NCBI GenBank assembly: GCA_965229355.1
Contig: OZ245869.1
Coordinates: 496,001-560,000 of the forward strand
Length of the DNA: 64,000 bases
DNA from: GCA-2737725 sp965229355
GTDB lineage: Bacteria; Pseudomonadota; Alphaproteobacteria; Rhodospirillales; Rhodospirillaceae
Reading direction: 5' to 3'
The notes under the pieces are model-generated. The model was not told the DNA's origin, searched no databases, and worked only from the letters and a program-made list of their open reading frames with translations. Positions 53,151 through 62,400 of this stretch are shown in pieces (the first letter of the stretch is position 1; each line of letters starts with the position of its first letter). A program made the position numbers and the translations under genes.

Positions 53151-54056
53151 TTACGCAGCCGTTTCGACGACGGCAGGCGCGTCTTTCAGCTTGAACACCT
53201 TGATGGCGTTGTTGCGCAAAATCTTGGCCTTCGCGGTGGGGCGGAAGTTGTGTTCGTCTACCTCTTTCATGGCGCGGCGCGGGTCCACCACCGGCCAATC
53301 GGTGCCGAACATGAATTTATCCTGGCCGTATGAATTGGCGTAGTGCACGGCCGCAGGCGGCCAATACTTGGGCGCGTAGGCATCGCCCGCCATGAAGATG
53401 TTGTCGTGCTTCCAGCACATCGAGATCATCTCATCCACCCAGGGTGTGCCAAGGTGAATGCCAACAATGCGCAACTCGGGGAAATCAATCGCCACCTGAT
53501 CGAGAAGAATGGGCTTGGCGACAGACGGCAAGCGGCGGTCTTTTTGATAGATCAGGTTTTGACCGACCTGCAGCATGATGGGGATATCAAGCTCGCAGCA
53601 CTTTGCATAATAGGGGTAAATCTGCGCGGCATCAGGCGGCATGGCGAACCAGTGCGGATACCAATGGGCCGCAACAAAGCCGTATTCTTTCACCGCCACT
53701 TCCAGATCACGCAAACCTTGCATGCCGCGCGTGGGATCAATGCCGGCCGCACCTGAGAAGCGATCAGGGTATTGCTTGATCACTTCCAGCACGCGCTCGT
53801 ACTTCAATTCGGTTGAGCCCTTTACACGCAAGTCACCGCAACGCACGGCACACAGGATCGAGCGCGAAATGTTCGCCTCGTCCATCATCGCCATGTATTC
53901 CTCAACCTCAACGCCTTGGCGGATGTTTGAAGACTGACGCACTTTGTCTTGGAAAGAACTGTCGGAGGAGACCGCGCCGCCCGAAAATTCCTTCGGTGTG
54001 CGTAAATTGACGACGATATCGATGGCACCCGTATTTTTGGTGTCGGTGGCGGTCAT
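53151..54056 (-). CDS. Amidohydrolase-2 (ACMSD-like) family protein with altered metal motif
   Basis: A 301-residue TIM-barrel protein of the amidohydrolase-2 family. The late ligands appear kept (IVGIHLGTPW with His, MFGTDWPVVD with Asp, and VAAHWYPHWF), but the N-terminal DxHxH motif reads AIDIVVNLRTP, without either His. Such variants exist in the family and may be active with fewer metal ligands. It is the first gene of an operon with the LLM oxidoreductase, consistent with cleavage or decarboxylation of an aromatic or carboxylic compound. Confidence 0.82.
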   Translation of the reverse strand: MTATDTKNTGAIDIVVNLRTPKEFSGGAVSSDSSFQDKVRQSSNIRQGVEVEEYMAMMDEANISRSILCAVRCGDLRVKGSTELKYERVLEVIKQYPDRFSGAAGIDPTRGMQGLRDLEVAVKEYGFVAAHWYPHWFAMPPDAAQIYPYYAKCCELDIPIMLQVGQNLIYQKDRRLPSVAKPILLDQVAIDFPELRIVGIHLGTPWVDEMISMCWKHDNIFMAGDAYAPKYWPPAAVHYANSYGQDKFMFGTDWPVVDPRRAMKEVDEHNFRPTAKAKILRNNAIKVFKLKDAPAVVETAA

Positions 54057-54228
54057 AACAACATCCTCTTCAAGAACCTGTGAAGTCTAGGCACGGAAAC
54101 CGCAGCGTCAAGCAATGGCATAGTTCAGCATAGCGCACGCTGTGCGAACTATGACGAAAATCAAGTAGACGCCCTGCTGTGCGGCGCAAAAGATGCGGGC
54201 TTGTCGATTTTCAGAGGGGGCACGTTTT

Positions 54229-55170
54229 ATGCGTACATTTGCGTTTGGTTTGGTTTTAGCGGTGCTGGGGGCCACAACTGCGTCGGCCGCGAGCTTAAAG
54301 CCGGGCTCACTGGTTAAAGATTGCGAGACCTGCCCCGAGTTGATCGTGGTGCCGAAGGGCGAGTTCAAAATGGGCTCGGACATCATCGAGAAAATGCGCG
54401 GCAACGAAATGCGCCCGCAAGGCCCGATCCACAAAGTGACGATTGGTAAACCGTTTGCCGTCGGCAAATACGAAGTCACCAATAAAGAGTTCGCCGCGTT
54501 CGTTGCGGCCACCGGCTACAAAGCGCCAGACGCCTGCCAAGTGTGGGGCGGCGTTGACGTGGTGAAAGGCAAGACTTGGCAAGACCCCGACTACGGCCGC
54601 CCACCTGCAGAGAACGAGCCGGTGGTGTGCGTGACATGGTTGGATGCCAAAGCTTACGTGAAGTGGTTGAGCGAAAGCACGGGCAAAAAATATCGCCTGC
54701 TGACGGAAGCGGAATGGGAATACGCCGCAAAAGGCGGCTCGAAAACCAAATGGCCGTGGGGCACCGATGGCCAGAAGATTTGCGAGTACGGCAATGCGTT
54801 CGACAAAACAGGCCGCGCTGATCCGCGCCAAACCAATGACGGTGGCGCAAGCGATGCCGAGCAAGCCAACTGCGATGACGGCTATGCGATTGTGGCACCG
54901 GTTGGTCAGTTCAAGCCCAACCGCTTTGGCCTGTATGACATGATCGGCAACGTGTGGGAGTGGACGGAAGACTGCTCGGCCACACTGTACCCAGAAAAGC
55001 CGAATGACGGCAGTGCGGTACAGGTGGACGGCAAATGCGAAAAGCGTGCGGTGCGTAGTGCTAGCTGGCGCACACGCCTCTCGCGTCACATCCCGACGTT
55101 CCGAGGCCGCGACCCAGAACCGACGGCCTCGAACATCTTCGGGTTCCGCATTGCCCGAGATACCGAGTAA
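54229..55170 (+). CDS. Exported SUMF1/FGE-sulfatase-fold protein
   Basis: A 313-residue protein with a signal peptide (MRTFAFGLVLAVLGATTASA) and the SUMF1/formylglycine-generating-enzyme fold (VPKGEFKMGSD, KYEVTNKEFAAFVAATG, YRLLTEAEWEYAAKGG, GLYDMIGNVWEWTED, FGFRIARD). The pair of copper-binding Cys of true formylglycine-generating enzymes is absent (the region reads RAVRSASWRTRLSRH), so it should not modify sulfatases. Such non-catalytic homologues often bind ligands. GAGGGGG precedes the ATG at 54229. A strong terminator follows. Confidence 0.88.
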   Translation: MRTFAFGLVLAVLGATTASAASLKPGSLVKDCETCPELIVVPKGEFKMGSDIIEKMRGNEMRPQGPIHKVTIGKPFAVGKYEVTNKEFAAFVAATGYKAPDACQVWGGVDVVKGKTWQDPDYGRPPAENEPVVCVTWLDAKAYVKWLSESTGKKYRLLTEAEWEYAAKGGSKTKWPWGTDGQKICEYGNAFDKTGRADPRQTNDGGASDAEQANCDDGYAIVAPVGQFKPNRFGLYDMIGNVWEWTEDCSATLYPEKPNDGSAVQVDGKCEKRAVRSASWRTRLSRHIPTFRGRDPEPTASNIFGFRIARDTE

Positions 55171-55218
55171 CGGGACACTGAATAGTTTCCTACGCCGATT
55201 ATTTTTATGACAAAGCCG

Positions 55219-55249
55219 AAAGCGGGGCCCAAAAGGCCCCGCTTTTTTT
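55219..55249 (+). terminator. Intrinsic terminator of the SUMF1-fold gene
   Basis: AAAGCGGGGCC (55219-55229) pairs with GGCCCCGCTTT (55235-55245) in an 11-base-pair stem with a five-base loop, followed by a T run to 55249. Classic rho-independent form, 49 bases after the stop codon. Confidence 0.94.
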
Positions 55250-55309
55250 GTCCATTTCAAAAACGTCTGCTAGGCTGTTGGCATACAAACCCAACATTCA
55301 AACAGACAT

Positions 55310-56008
55310 ATGCACACACATATTTTGAAAAACTCCGCCCTGACGTTGCTGCTGGTTGGCACCGCATTATCACTGAGTGCCTGCGGTGGCGGACCTGAGC
55401 GCGGCCCTGGCTCGCGCGAAGCGGGTATGTATGTGGAAGGTTTGGGCGGCGGCGGACAAATGATCCGTCCCGGCCCCAGCGCCAACGAAGCATATTCAGC
55501 GGGCATGGATTTGAAGAAAAAGGGCGACTGCAAAGCCGCCATTGAAAAACTTCGCCCGGTCGCGAACTTAGGGCCTGGTTACGAGAACGCACAAAGTGCT
55601 TTGGGTGATTGCTTACTGCCCACCGCCCCCAATGCGCCCACCGATCAAGTGCTGGAAGCAATGATGTGGCTTTCACGCGCGGCAGATGGCGGCTGGACGG
55701 AAGCGCAAGGCGGGCTGGCCTGGGTTTATGCGTTGGGACCAGTTGCCCAACGCAACTTGGATGAAGCGGCGTACTGGCTGACGATCTACCGCATGAACGC
55801 GTCCATGACGCGCATTGGCTTCGTCCCCATTGATGCTGCCCAAGAAGCTGCCATTGAAAAAGCGATTGGGCCTGATCGTTTACGCGCCGCCGCACCACGC
55901 GCCGCGGCGTGGCAACGCAAAGCCTGGATTCCGCCCGCCCGCACTGAACAGCCGGGCCCCGAGATGAAGGGCATGCGCCGCGGTGGTGGCCGCGGACCTC
56001 AAATGTAA
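55310..56008 (+). CDS. Lipoprotein with Sel1-like repeats
   Basis: A 232-residue lipoprotein: signal peptide with lipobox LSAC (Cys at residue 25), a Gly/Pro-rich linker (GGGPERGPGSREAGM), and helical Sel1/TPR-like repeats (AAIEKLRPVANLGPGYENAQSALGDCL-type, then AMMWLSRAADGGWTEAQGGLAWVYALG). The C-terminus is Gly/Arg-rich. Probably anchored in the outer membrane facing the periplasm as a protein-interaction module. Function unknown. Confidence 0.85.
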   Translation: MHTHILKNSALTLLLVGTALSLSACGGGPERGPGSREAGMYVEGLGGGGQMIRPGPSANEAYSAGMDLKKKGDCKAAIEKLRPVANLGPGYENAQSALGDCLLPTAPNAPTDQVLEAMMWLSRAADGGWTEAQGGLAWVYALGPVAQRNLDEAAYWLTIYRMNASMTRIGFVPIDAAQEAAIEKAIGPDRLRAAAPRAAAWQRKAWIPPARTEQPGPEMKGMRRGGGRGPQM

Positions 56009-56029
56009 AGCGGACCTCAGATTTAGGCG

Positions 56030-57250
56030 CTAAATCTTTTTCTTAGATTTTTTCTTTACGACCTTTTTAGGCCCGCTCTTCTTTTTCTGAGGAGCGGGTT
56101 TCTTCTTAGTTTTTTTCGGCGCGGCTTTTTTCTTCACGACCTTTTTAGCCGCAGGCTTGGCTTTCGCCTTTTTCGCTTTTGGCTTCACATTTACTTTGGG
56201 CTTCGCTTTTGTTTTTGGTGCGGCTTTCTTTTTCACGCTCTTTTTAGTGGGCGCAGACGTCGTAGCCTTTGGTGCTTCGCCTAAGCTTTGCGTGAACTCC
56301 AACATCTCTTCGTTGGGGCCTTTGACCATCATCATCAGGTATGGCGCGCCGTCATCATCAATGCGGGTTGGCGGCGTGATAATCTCCACACCAAAAGCCT
56401 GCAAGCGTTCGTACAAATCAACCACATCATCGCTATCGTGTGTGAGCAATGAGAAGCCCAGATGCCCCGGCTTCATGCGATCTTTCAAAACTTTTCCGGT
56501 CTTATCAAAGAAATGCACGCACAGAATTTTGCCGCTGGCCTCGGGCTTCTTGCCGAACATCAGGAAGTGGATGCGGGTCCCCTGCGGCGTGCCTGTCAGA
56601 TCATTCACCAAGTTACGGTACTGCTCGGGCGTTTCGGCATCGGTGATCGTATCTAGGCCTAATAGTTCTGCATAAAATTCGCGCGTTTTTTCAATGTCGC
56701 CTGCGACAATGGAAATCGTCGGCACTTCGCTGAACGGGCCATGGGGTGCGCCCTTGCGCATCGAAGTGGCCGCATGGCGATGGCCAACCATGATCAGCAC
56801 CGGAACACCATCGGGACCAGAGAACAAGCATTCCTCGGAAATAGAATCTGCAATTTGGTGATACACCGGTGGCGAACGGAAGGTGTAGCCGTGCTTTTCA
56901 ATTTTCGCGACCGCATCGGTAATCGGGTCATCCACATAGAAATCGATGGCCTTAATGCCAACGTCTGTGCCCTTATCGGCTTCCTTGCCGTGGGCGCTAT
57001 GGTCAATGCGCACGCGCTGGCTAGGTGTGGGTGTGTATTGCACCAAGCGCAAGCGCCCGATGCCGTAACCTTTGCATGACAACTCGGCTTGAATAGCTTT
57101 GGTGCCTGCGGGCACGTGCCACGCATCCAACAGACTTTGCGGCACCGGCCCTTCACTTTCGACTTTTAGTTCCATCACATCGCGGAACAGGCCCAAGGCC
57201 TGCTTCATGCTGCTGACACCCAACGTCGCCAAGCGCATTGCCGAAACCAT
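56030..57250 (-). CDS. Tandem VOC-domain protein with histone H1-like Lys/Ala tail
   Basis: A 406-residue protein. Two vicinal-oxygen-chelate domains occupy about residues 1-150 (RLATLGVSSMKQALGLFRDVM) and 170-320 (TISIVAGDIEKTREFYAELLG, ending MMMVKGPNEEMLEFTQSLG). The last 80 residues are almost purely Lys, Ala and Pro (repeats such as KKKAAPK, KPKAKKAKAK, VVKKKAAPKK), like a bacterial histone H1-type tail. This suggests binding to nucleic acid or another polyanion. GGAGGG precedes the ATG. Substrate of the VOC domains unknown. Confidence 0.85.
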   Translation of the reverse strand: MVSAMRLATLGVSSMKQALGLFRDVMELKVESEGPVPQSLLDAWHVPAGTKAIQAELSCKGYGIGRLRLVQYTPTPSQRVRIDHSAHGKEADKGTDVGIKAIDFYVDDPITDAVAKIEKHGYTFRSPPVYHQIADSISEECLFSGPDGVPVLIMVGHRHAATSMRKGAPHGPFSEVPTISIVAGDIEKTREFYAELLGLDTITDAETPEQYRNLVNDLTGTPQGTRIHFLMFGKKPEASGKILCVHFFDKTGKVLKDRMKPGHLGFSLLTHDSDDVVDLYERLQAFGVEIITPPTRIDDDGAPYLMMMVKGPNEEMLEFTQSLGEAPKATTSAPTKKSVKKKAAPKTKAKPKVNVKPKAKKAKAKPAAKKVVKKKAAPKKTKKKPAPQKKKSGPKKVVKKKSKKKI

Positions 57251-57386
57251 GTGGAAAGCCCTCCCAGACCATTCAGAATGTTCGATGCTTAACTATAAAC
57301 GTTGGAACAATGTTCCCGCGAGCCCCCATGAGCGTATAGTGCAAAATACGGTCACAGGCTGAACTGAGTTGGGGGGAGTGAAAGCC

Positions 57387-58247
57387 ATGCTACGCATTGT
57401 CTTGGGATTAGTGTTGGTTCCGGTCCTCGCGTTCGCGCAAGCCGCCCCTATTCCGGCAGGCATGGCAGACCGTGTCACGACGGAATTAGCACCCGGCCTC
57501 TACACCTTCGGCAATTTCTCGGCGCGCAGCATCTTCGTGGTGGGTGAGGACGGCGTGATCGCCACCGACCCGGTGAGCACAGACTTCGCCAAAGACATGC
57601 GCGCGGCGATTTCAAAAGTCACCGACAAGCCGGTGAAGTATGTGGTCTATAGCCATCAGCATTGGGACCACATCAGCGGCGGCAAAATTTTCAAAGACGA
57701 AGGTGCGGTGTTCATCAGCCACCGCAATTGCGTGGCGCACTTTAAGAACAACCCGAAAGCCGATGTGATCATGCCCGACAAGGTCGTGCGTGGCGGCGAG
57801 ACCATTCGCGTGAAAGGCAAAGCACTGAAGCTAATGTACTACGGGCGCAACCACGGCGACTGCATGCTGGTGATGAACGTGCCCGGCACCGATGTGCTGT
57901 ATGTGAATGATTTGGTCACGCCCTACTCGCTGGGCCTGGGCTTCATGCCCGACTACGACCCGAAAGAATGGCTGCGCACGCTAAAAGAGTTGGAAGCGCG
58001 CGACGATTGGACACGCTTGGTGGGTGGGCACGGCGCACCGACAGGTAACCGCGACGCCATGGTGATCCGCCGTTCGTTTTTAGAACAGCTGATGGCTGCC
58101 GTTAAAATTGAGATGGAGAAAGGCCGCAGCGTTGAAGAGATTGGGGCGACGATTGATCTGCCCGACTTCAAAGACGTGCGCGGCTACAAAGAACAAATCG
58201 CCCGCGCTGCTGAGCGGATTTATCACTACTACGAGATGGGATGGTGA
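57387..58247 (+). CDS. Exported metallo-beta-lactamase-fold hydrolase
   Basis: A 286-residue protein with signal peptide (MLRIVLGLVLVPVLAFAQA) and the MBL zinc motif SHQHWDHISGG (HxHxDH) at about residue 89. Later ligands are in YYGRNHGDCML, YVNDLVTP and GGHGAPTGNRD. Both zinc sites look complete. Members include quinoprotein-relay proteins, lactonases and other hydrolases, so the substrate is open. GGGGGAG lies eight bases before the ATG at 57387, chosen over upstream TTG and GTG codons. Confidence 0.87.
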   Translation: MLRIVLGLVLVPVLAFAQAAPIPAGMADRVTTELAPGLYTFGNFSARSIFVVGEDGVIATDPVSTDFAKDMRAAISKVTDKPVKYVVYSHQHWDHISGGKIFKDEGAVFISHRNCVAHFKNNPKADVIMPDKVVRGGETIRVKGKALKLMYYGRNHGDCMLVMNVPGTDVLYVNDLVTPYSLGLGFMPDYDPKEWLRTLKELEARDDWTRLVGGHGAPTGNRDAMVIRRSFLEQLMAAVKIEMEKGRSVEEIGATIDLPDFKDVRGYKEQIARAAERIYHYYEMGW

Positions 58248-58274
58248 GTGCTGTTCGCACTCACCATGATCTGA

Positions 58275-58766
58275 TTACAGCTTGGTCGGATTAGGCGCGT
58301 CGCCGTACACTTCTTTCGGGTCGAAGGTCTTTGACGTTTCGGTGTACTTCAAGCCTTCGACGATATTGCCGATGGGCTGACCCAACGGAATTGAGCGATA
58401 GAAGCAGCTCATGAAGCCGACGTGGCAACTCGCACCCGAGCCACCCACGCGCACGCGCAACCAGACGGCGTCTTGGTCGTCATCAATGCGCAGTTCTTCA
58501 ACCTTCTGCACCAAGCCTGAGGTGCCGCCCTTGTGCCACAGTACTTGGCGGCTGCGGCTGAAGTAGTGCGCTTCACCGGTTTCGATGGTCAGCTTCAAGG
58601 CTTCCGCGTTCATGTAGCCCAGCATCAACAGGTTGCCGGTTTCGGCATCCGTCGTGACAGCCGGGATCAAGCCATGTTCGTCGAACTTCGGCGCCAGGGT
58701 ATGGCCTTCTTCCACCTGTTCTACGGTGATGCGTTTTCCAAAGGTCGGTTCAGCTTGAGCAGTCAT
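58275..58766 (-). CDS. hisI: Phosphoribosyl-AMP cyclohydrolase
   Basis: Third step of histidine biosynthesis, opening the adenine ring of PR-AMP. The 163-residue protein is monofunctional (no HisE domain) and has the metal sites RSRQVLWHKGGTSG and CHVGFMSCFYR. N-terminal and C-terminal extensions make it slightly longer than average. It lies far from hisG and hisD, as is common in alphaproteobacteria, where the his genes are dispersed. It is divergent from cysS. Confidence 0.95.
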   Translation of the reverse strand: MTAQAEPTFGKRITVEQVEEGHTLAPKFDEHGLIPAVTTDAETGNLLMLGYMNAEALKLTIETGEAHYFSRSRQVLWHKGGTSGLVQKVEELRIDDDQDAVWLRVRVGGSGASCHVGFMSCFYRSIPLGQPIGNIVEGLKYTETSKTFDPKEVYGDAPNPTKL

Positions 58767-58955
58767 GGGTAAATCCTATCAATCGAGGGGCCGGAAATGC
58801 CCCTCCAGAGCCTTAAAGTCAACCAATCGGTTGGCATGGCAGCTCTTCATTCAGGCCTTCTATGTGGGTTTTTGCGCGGTTTTTGCAATCAGCCCAAGGT
58901 TAGGCTATCACCCAACACCCCTTTTCACCGTCCGCTGGGCCCCGTAAGATCGGCT

Positions 58956-60335
58956 ATGTCATTGATTCTGTACAATACTTTGACCCGCCGGAAGGAGGCT
59001 TTTCAGCCTTCTGACCCTGCGCGCGTGACCATGTATGTCTGCGGACCCACGGTTTATAGCTATGCCCACATTGGCAACGCCCGGTCGGCTGTGGCGTTCG
59101 ACGTGCTGCACCGTCTGTTGAAGCATAACTACGGCAACGTGGCCTACGCCCGGAATATTACGGACGTGGACGATAAAATTAACGCGGCCTCGAAGGCCCA
59201 GAATGTGCCGATTACGGCCATTACCGACAAATTCGCCCAGATTTACCGCGATGACATGGCGGCCTTGGGCGTGTTGCCGCCCACCAGCGAGCCCTACGCC
59301 ACCGCCCACATGGGCGAGATCATCAGCATGATCGAACGGCTGGTTGCCTCAGGCCATGCCTATGCCGCCGAGGGCCACGTGCTGTTCCACGTGCCCGCGT
59401 TTGCCGACTACGGCAAGCTGTCAGGCCGGAACATGGACGACATGATCGCCGGTGCGCGCGTGGAAGTCGCGCCCTACAAAAAAGATGCCGCCGACTTTGT
59501 GCTGTGGAAGCCCTCGACAGATGATCTGCCGGGCTGGGATAGCCCCTGGGGCCGTGGCCGCCCGGGTTGGCACATCGAATGCTCGGCGATGATCGCCAAA
59601 GAGTTTGGCCCCACCATCGACATCCACGGCGGCGGCAACGACTTGGTATTCCCGCACCACGAAAACGAAGTCGCGCAAAGCACGTGCGCGCACGGTGGTG
59701 CGCCCTTGGCGCGCTTCTGGCTGCACAACGGCTTTTTGACGATGGACAAAGAGAAGATGTCCAAGTCACTCGGCAATGTGCTGCTGGCGCATGACATTCT
59801 GAAAACATCGCCGGGTGAAGTGGTGCGCTGGGCGCTCATCAGCGGGCATTATCGTCAGCCGATGGATTGGTCGGATGATTTGCTGACGCAATCCAAGAAG
59901 ACGTTGGATCGTTTGTATTTAGCACTCGACCAAGTGAAGCACATTGAAGCCGCGAAAGCTGATGTGCCTGCGCCTGTGCTGGCCGCGCTGAATGATGATT
60001 TGAACACGCCGATTGCCTTGGCTGAAATCGCGACGTTGCTGCACAAGCTGAACACGGCAACCACTGACGCTGAGAAAGCTGTGGCAAAAGGTGAACTGTT
60101 AGCAACCGGCGCACTGCTGGGCGTGCTGCAGCAAGACCCTGCGGTTTGGCTGAAGGGTGACGCTGCATCTTCAAGCGTTGATGCCGCACACGTGGAAGAT
60201 TTGATTGCGCAACGCAATGCCGCGCGCAAAGCCCGCGACTTTAAAGAAGCCGATAGATTACGCGATGCGATTGCGGCGTTGGGTGTGGTGATCGAAGATC
60301 GCGCCGACGGCACACACTGGCGTATGGCCGGTTAG
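58956..60335 (+). CDS. cysS: Cysteinyl-tRNA synthetase
   Basis: Charges tRNA-Cys in the cytoplasm. The 459-residue class I synthetase begins MSLILYNTLTRRKEAF, has the HIGH-type motif YSYAHIGNARSAV, zinc ligands (CGPTVY, WHIECSAM, HGGGNDLVFPHHENE), and the KMSKS motif KEKMSKSLGNV. The C-terminal helical domain is complete. The frame is open from 58797, but the ATG at 58956 fits the family. argE follows nine bases after the stop. Confidence 0.97.
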   Translation: MSLILYNTLTRRKEAFQPSDPARVTMYVCGPTVYSYAHIGNARSAVAFDVLHRLLKHNYGNVAYARNITDVDDKINAASKAQNVPITAITDKFAQIYRDDMAALGVLPPTSEPYATAHMGEIISMIERLVASGHAYAAEGHVLFHVPAFADYGKLSGRNMDDMIAGARVEVAPYKKDAADFVLWKPSTDDLPGWDSPWGRGRPGWHIECSAMIAKEFGPTIDIHGGGNDLVFPHHENEVAQSTCAHGGAPLARFWLHNGFLTMDKEKMSKSLGNVLLAHDILKTSPGEVVRWALISGHYRQPMDWSDDLLTQSKKTLDRLYLALDQVKHIEAAKADVPAPVLAALNDDLNTPIALAEIATLLHKLNTATTDAEKAVAKGELLATGALLGVLQQDPAVWLKGDAASSSVDAAHVEDLIAQRNAARKARDFKEADRLRDAIAALGVVIEDRADGTHWRMAG

Positions 60336-60344
60336 GAACGAGAT

Positions 60345-61505
60345 ATGACCGACACGCCACAAGCACTTGAAATGCTCAGTACGCTGGTCGGGTTCGACAC
60401 CGTCTCGCGCAAATCAAACCTCGCTTTGATCGAGCACGTGAAGGGGTTGTTTGCGGCCAACGGCATTGAAAGCCGCCTCGTTTACAACGAGCACAAAACC
60501 AAAGCGAACATGCTGGCCACCGTTGGCCCCAACATTGCGGGCGGTGTTGTATTGTCGGGCCATACCGACGTTGTGCCAGTAGAAGACCAAGACTGGCATT
60601 CCGATCCATTCAAAATCGTCGAACGCGACGGACGCATTTATGGCCGTGGCACCTGCGATATGAAAGGCTTTGTGGCGATTGCACTGTCGGCCCTGCCCGA
60701 CATGCTGAAAGCCAATTTAAAGCGCCCGATTCACTTCGCGTTGTCGTTCGATGAAGAAGTGGGCTGCATCGGCGTGCCCTCGCTGATTAAAGTGTTGAAT
60801 GCCGAATTGCCCAAGCCCGCCGCCGTGATTGTGGGCGAGCCCACCGATATGAAGGTGGTGACGGCGCACAAAGGCATTATGGGTTTGCGCACGGTCGTGA
60901 CCGGCCATGAAGCACATTCATCGCAACCGCATATTGGCGTCAGTGCGGTGATGATCGCCGCTGAGCTGATTGAGTTTTTGCGAGGCTTAAGTTTGGAAGC
61001 GGCCAGCAGTGGCTTGAAGAACCCGCTGTTCATGCCCAATCACACGACGATTACGGTGAACCGCATTGAAGGCGGCACAGCGCTGAATATTTTGGCTGGC
61101 CACTGCACGTTCCAATGGGACGTGCGCGCATTGCCGGAAGACAACCCAGCTGAATACCTGAAGCGCTTCACCGAGCACTGCAACACTGTTGTGCTGCCAC
61201 GCATGAAACTGATTTCTGAAAACTGCAAAATCGAAACCACACAGCGCAGCAACACGCCCGCACTGAAGCCGGACAGCGGTTCCGAAGCCGAACAAATCTG
61301 CCGCGCACTGACGGGCGATAACGCAACACACTCGGTGTCGTTTGCAGCAGAAGCAGGCTTGTTCCAATCGTCAGGTTTAGCGACCGTGATTTGCGGCCCC
61401 GGCTCAATCGCGCAAGCCCATCAACCCAACGAGTTCATCGAACGCAGCCAAATGGATTTGGGCGTGAAGTTCATGAACGATCTGATCACGCATTTGAGCA
61501 GGTAG
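60345..61505 (+). CDS. argE: Acetylornithine deacetylase
   Basis: Removes the acetyl group from N-acetylornithine in arginine synthesis. The 386-residue M20 metallopeptidase-family protein has metal ligands in SGHTDVVPVEDQDW, YGRGTCDMKGFVA and the catalytic DEEVGCIGVP, with a central dimerisation domain. Its size and the PVEDQDWHSDPF segment match ArgE more than DapE, though the families overlap. It may be co-transcribed with cysS. Confidence 0.93.
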   Translation: MTDTPQALEMLSTLVGFDTVSRKSNLALIEHVKGLFAANGIESRLVYNEHKTKANMLATVGPNIAGGVVLSGHTDVVPVEDQDWHSDPFKIVERDGRIYGRGTCDMKGFVAIALSALPDMLKANLKRPIHFALSFDEEVGCIGVPSLIKVLNAELPKPAAVIVGEPTDMKVVTAHKGIMGLRTVVTGHEAHSSQPHIGVSAVMIAAELIEFLRGLSLEAASSGLKNPLFMPNHTTITVNRIEGGTALNILAGHCTFQWDVRALPEDNPAEYLKRFTEHCNTVVLPRMKLISENCKIETTQRSNTPALKPDSGSEAEQICRALTGDNATHSVSFAAEAGLFQSSGLATVICGPGSIAQAHQPNEFIERSQMDLGVKFMNDLITHLSR

Positions 61506-61509
61506 TTTA

Positions 61510-61767
<258 letters not shown>

Positions 61768-61854
61768 AAGCTTTAAGGCCTGCTCTGGCCACAGCCAGCG
61801 CCGATGCTGTACCGTGGCCTTGGTTTCAAATCAAGATAACCGAGGATTTTAACG

Positions 61855-62340
61855 TTGATACTGTTGGGCTTTAGCCTTTGGGCCTGGGGCTGTTTTGCGG
61901 TTCTGACCGCAGCCTTAAGCATTCTCTCCTACATCGACTTCAAAACCGGCTATTTGCCCGACGTGATCGTCGGGCCATTGGCCCTGGCAGGACTGGCTGT
62001 TGCGATCATTGGCTCGCCCATTGGCGTGAGTTGGGAACTGGCCCTGTTGGCCGGCGTTATCAATGGCGGGCTGTTCTATGGCTTGCGCTGGATCGTCAGC
62101 CGCATGAAGGGCCGCGAGGCGATGGGCTTGGGCGATGTGAAACTGATTGCCGCAGGCGGCTTATGGTTGGGGCCGTTAGCCCTGCCCTACATTATGGCCG
62201 TTGGCGGCATTGCAACGTTATTAGGGGCATTCATTGCAGGCGCAATTACACGCAAACCTGTGTGGCAGGGCGAAATGCCGCTCGGACCGGGGCTTTGTTT
62301 AGGTATTTGGGGCGTGTTTATTGCCATGGCAATTCAGTAA
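61855..62340 (+). CDS. Type IV prepilin peptidase-like protein (A24 family), short form
   Basis: A 161-residue membrane protein with about five helices. The two catalytic aspartates of A24 peptidases are present: SYIDFKTGYLPD near residue 30 and GLGDVKLIAAGG near residue 95. The N-terminal methyltransferase domain of PilD is missing, as in CpaA-type or archaeal enzymes. It starts at TTG 61855. No pilin or secretion genes are nearby, so it is an orphan that may serve a locus elsewhere. Confidence 0.85.
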   Translation: MILLGFSLWAWGCFAVLTAALSILSYIDFKTGYLPDVIVGPLALAGLAVAIIGSPIGVSWELALLAGVINGGLFYGLRWIVSRMKGREAMGLGDVKLIAAGGLWLGPLALPYIMAVGGIATLLGAFIAGAITRKPVWQGEMPLGPGLCLGIWGVFIAMAIQ

Positions 62341-62400
62341 CTTGCTGGCAACCATCCGGGGCTTAAAATCAGTCCCAAGAGATTACCAAGGTAGACCGCT

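Noticed and set aside
54229..55170. Formylglycine-generating enzyme for sulfatases
   Set aside because: The catalytic Cys pair is absent and no sulfatase gene is nearby, so only the fold is called.
54307..55260. Long open frame (317 codons) on the minus strand
   Set aside because: It is fully antisense to the SUMF1-fold gene, whose domain motifs are unmistakable. The translation shows no recognisable motif and has shadow-type composition.
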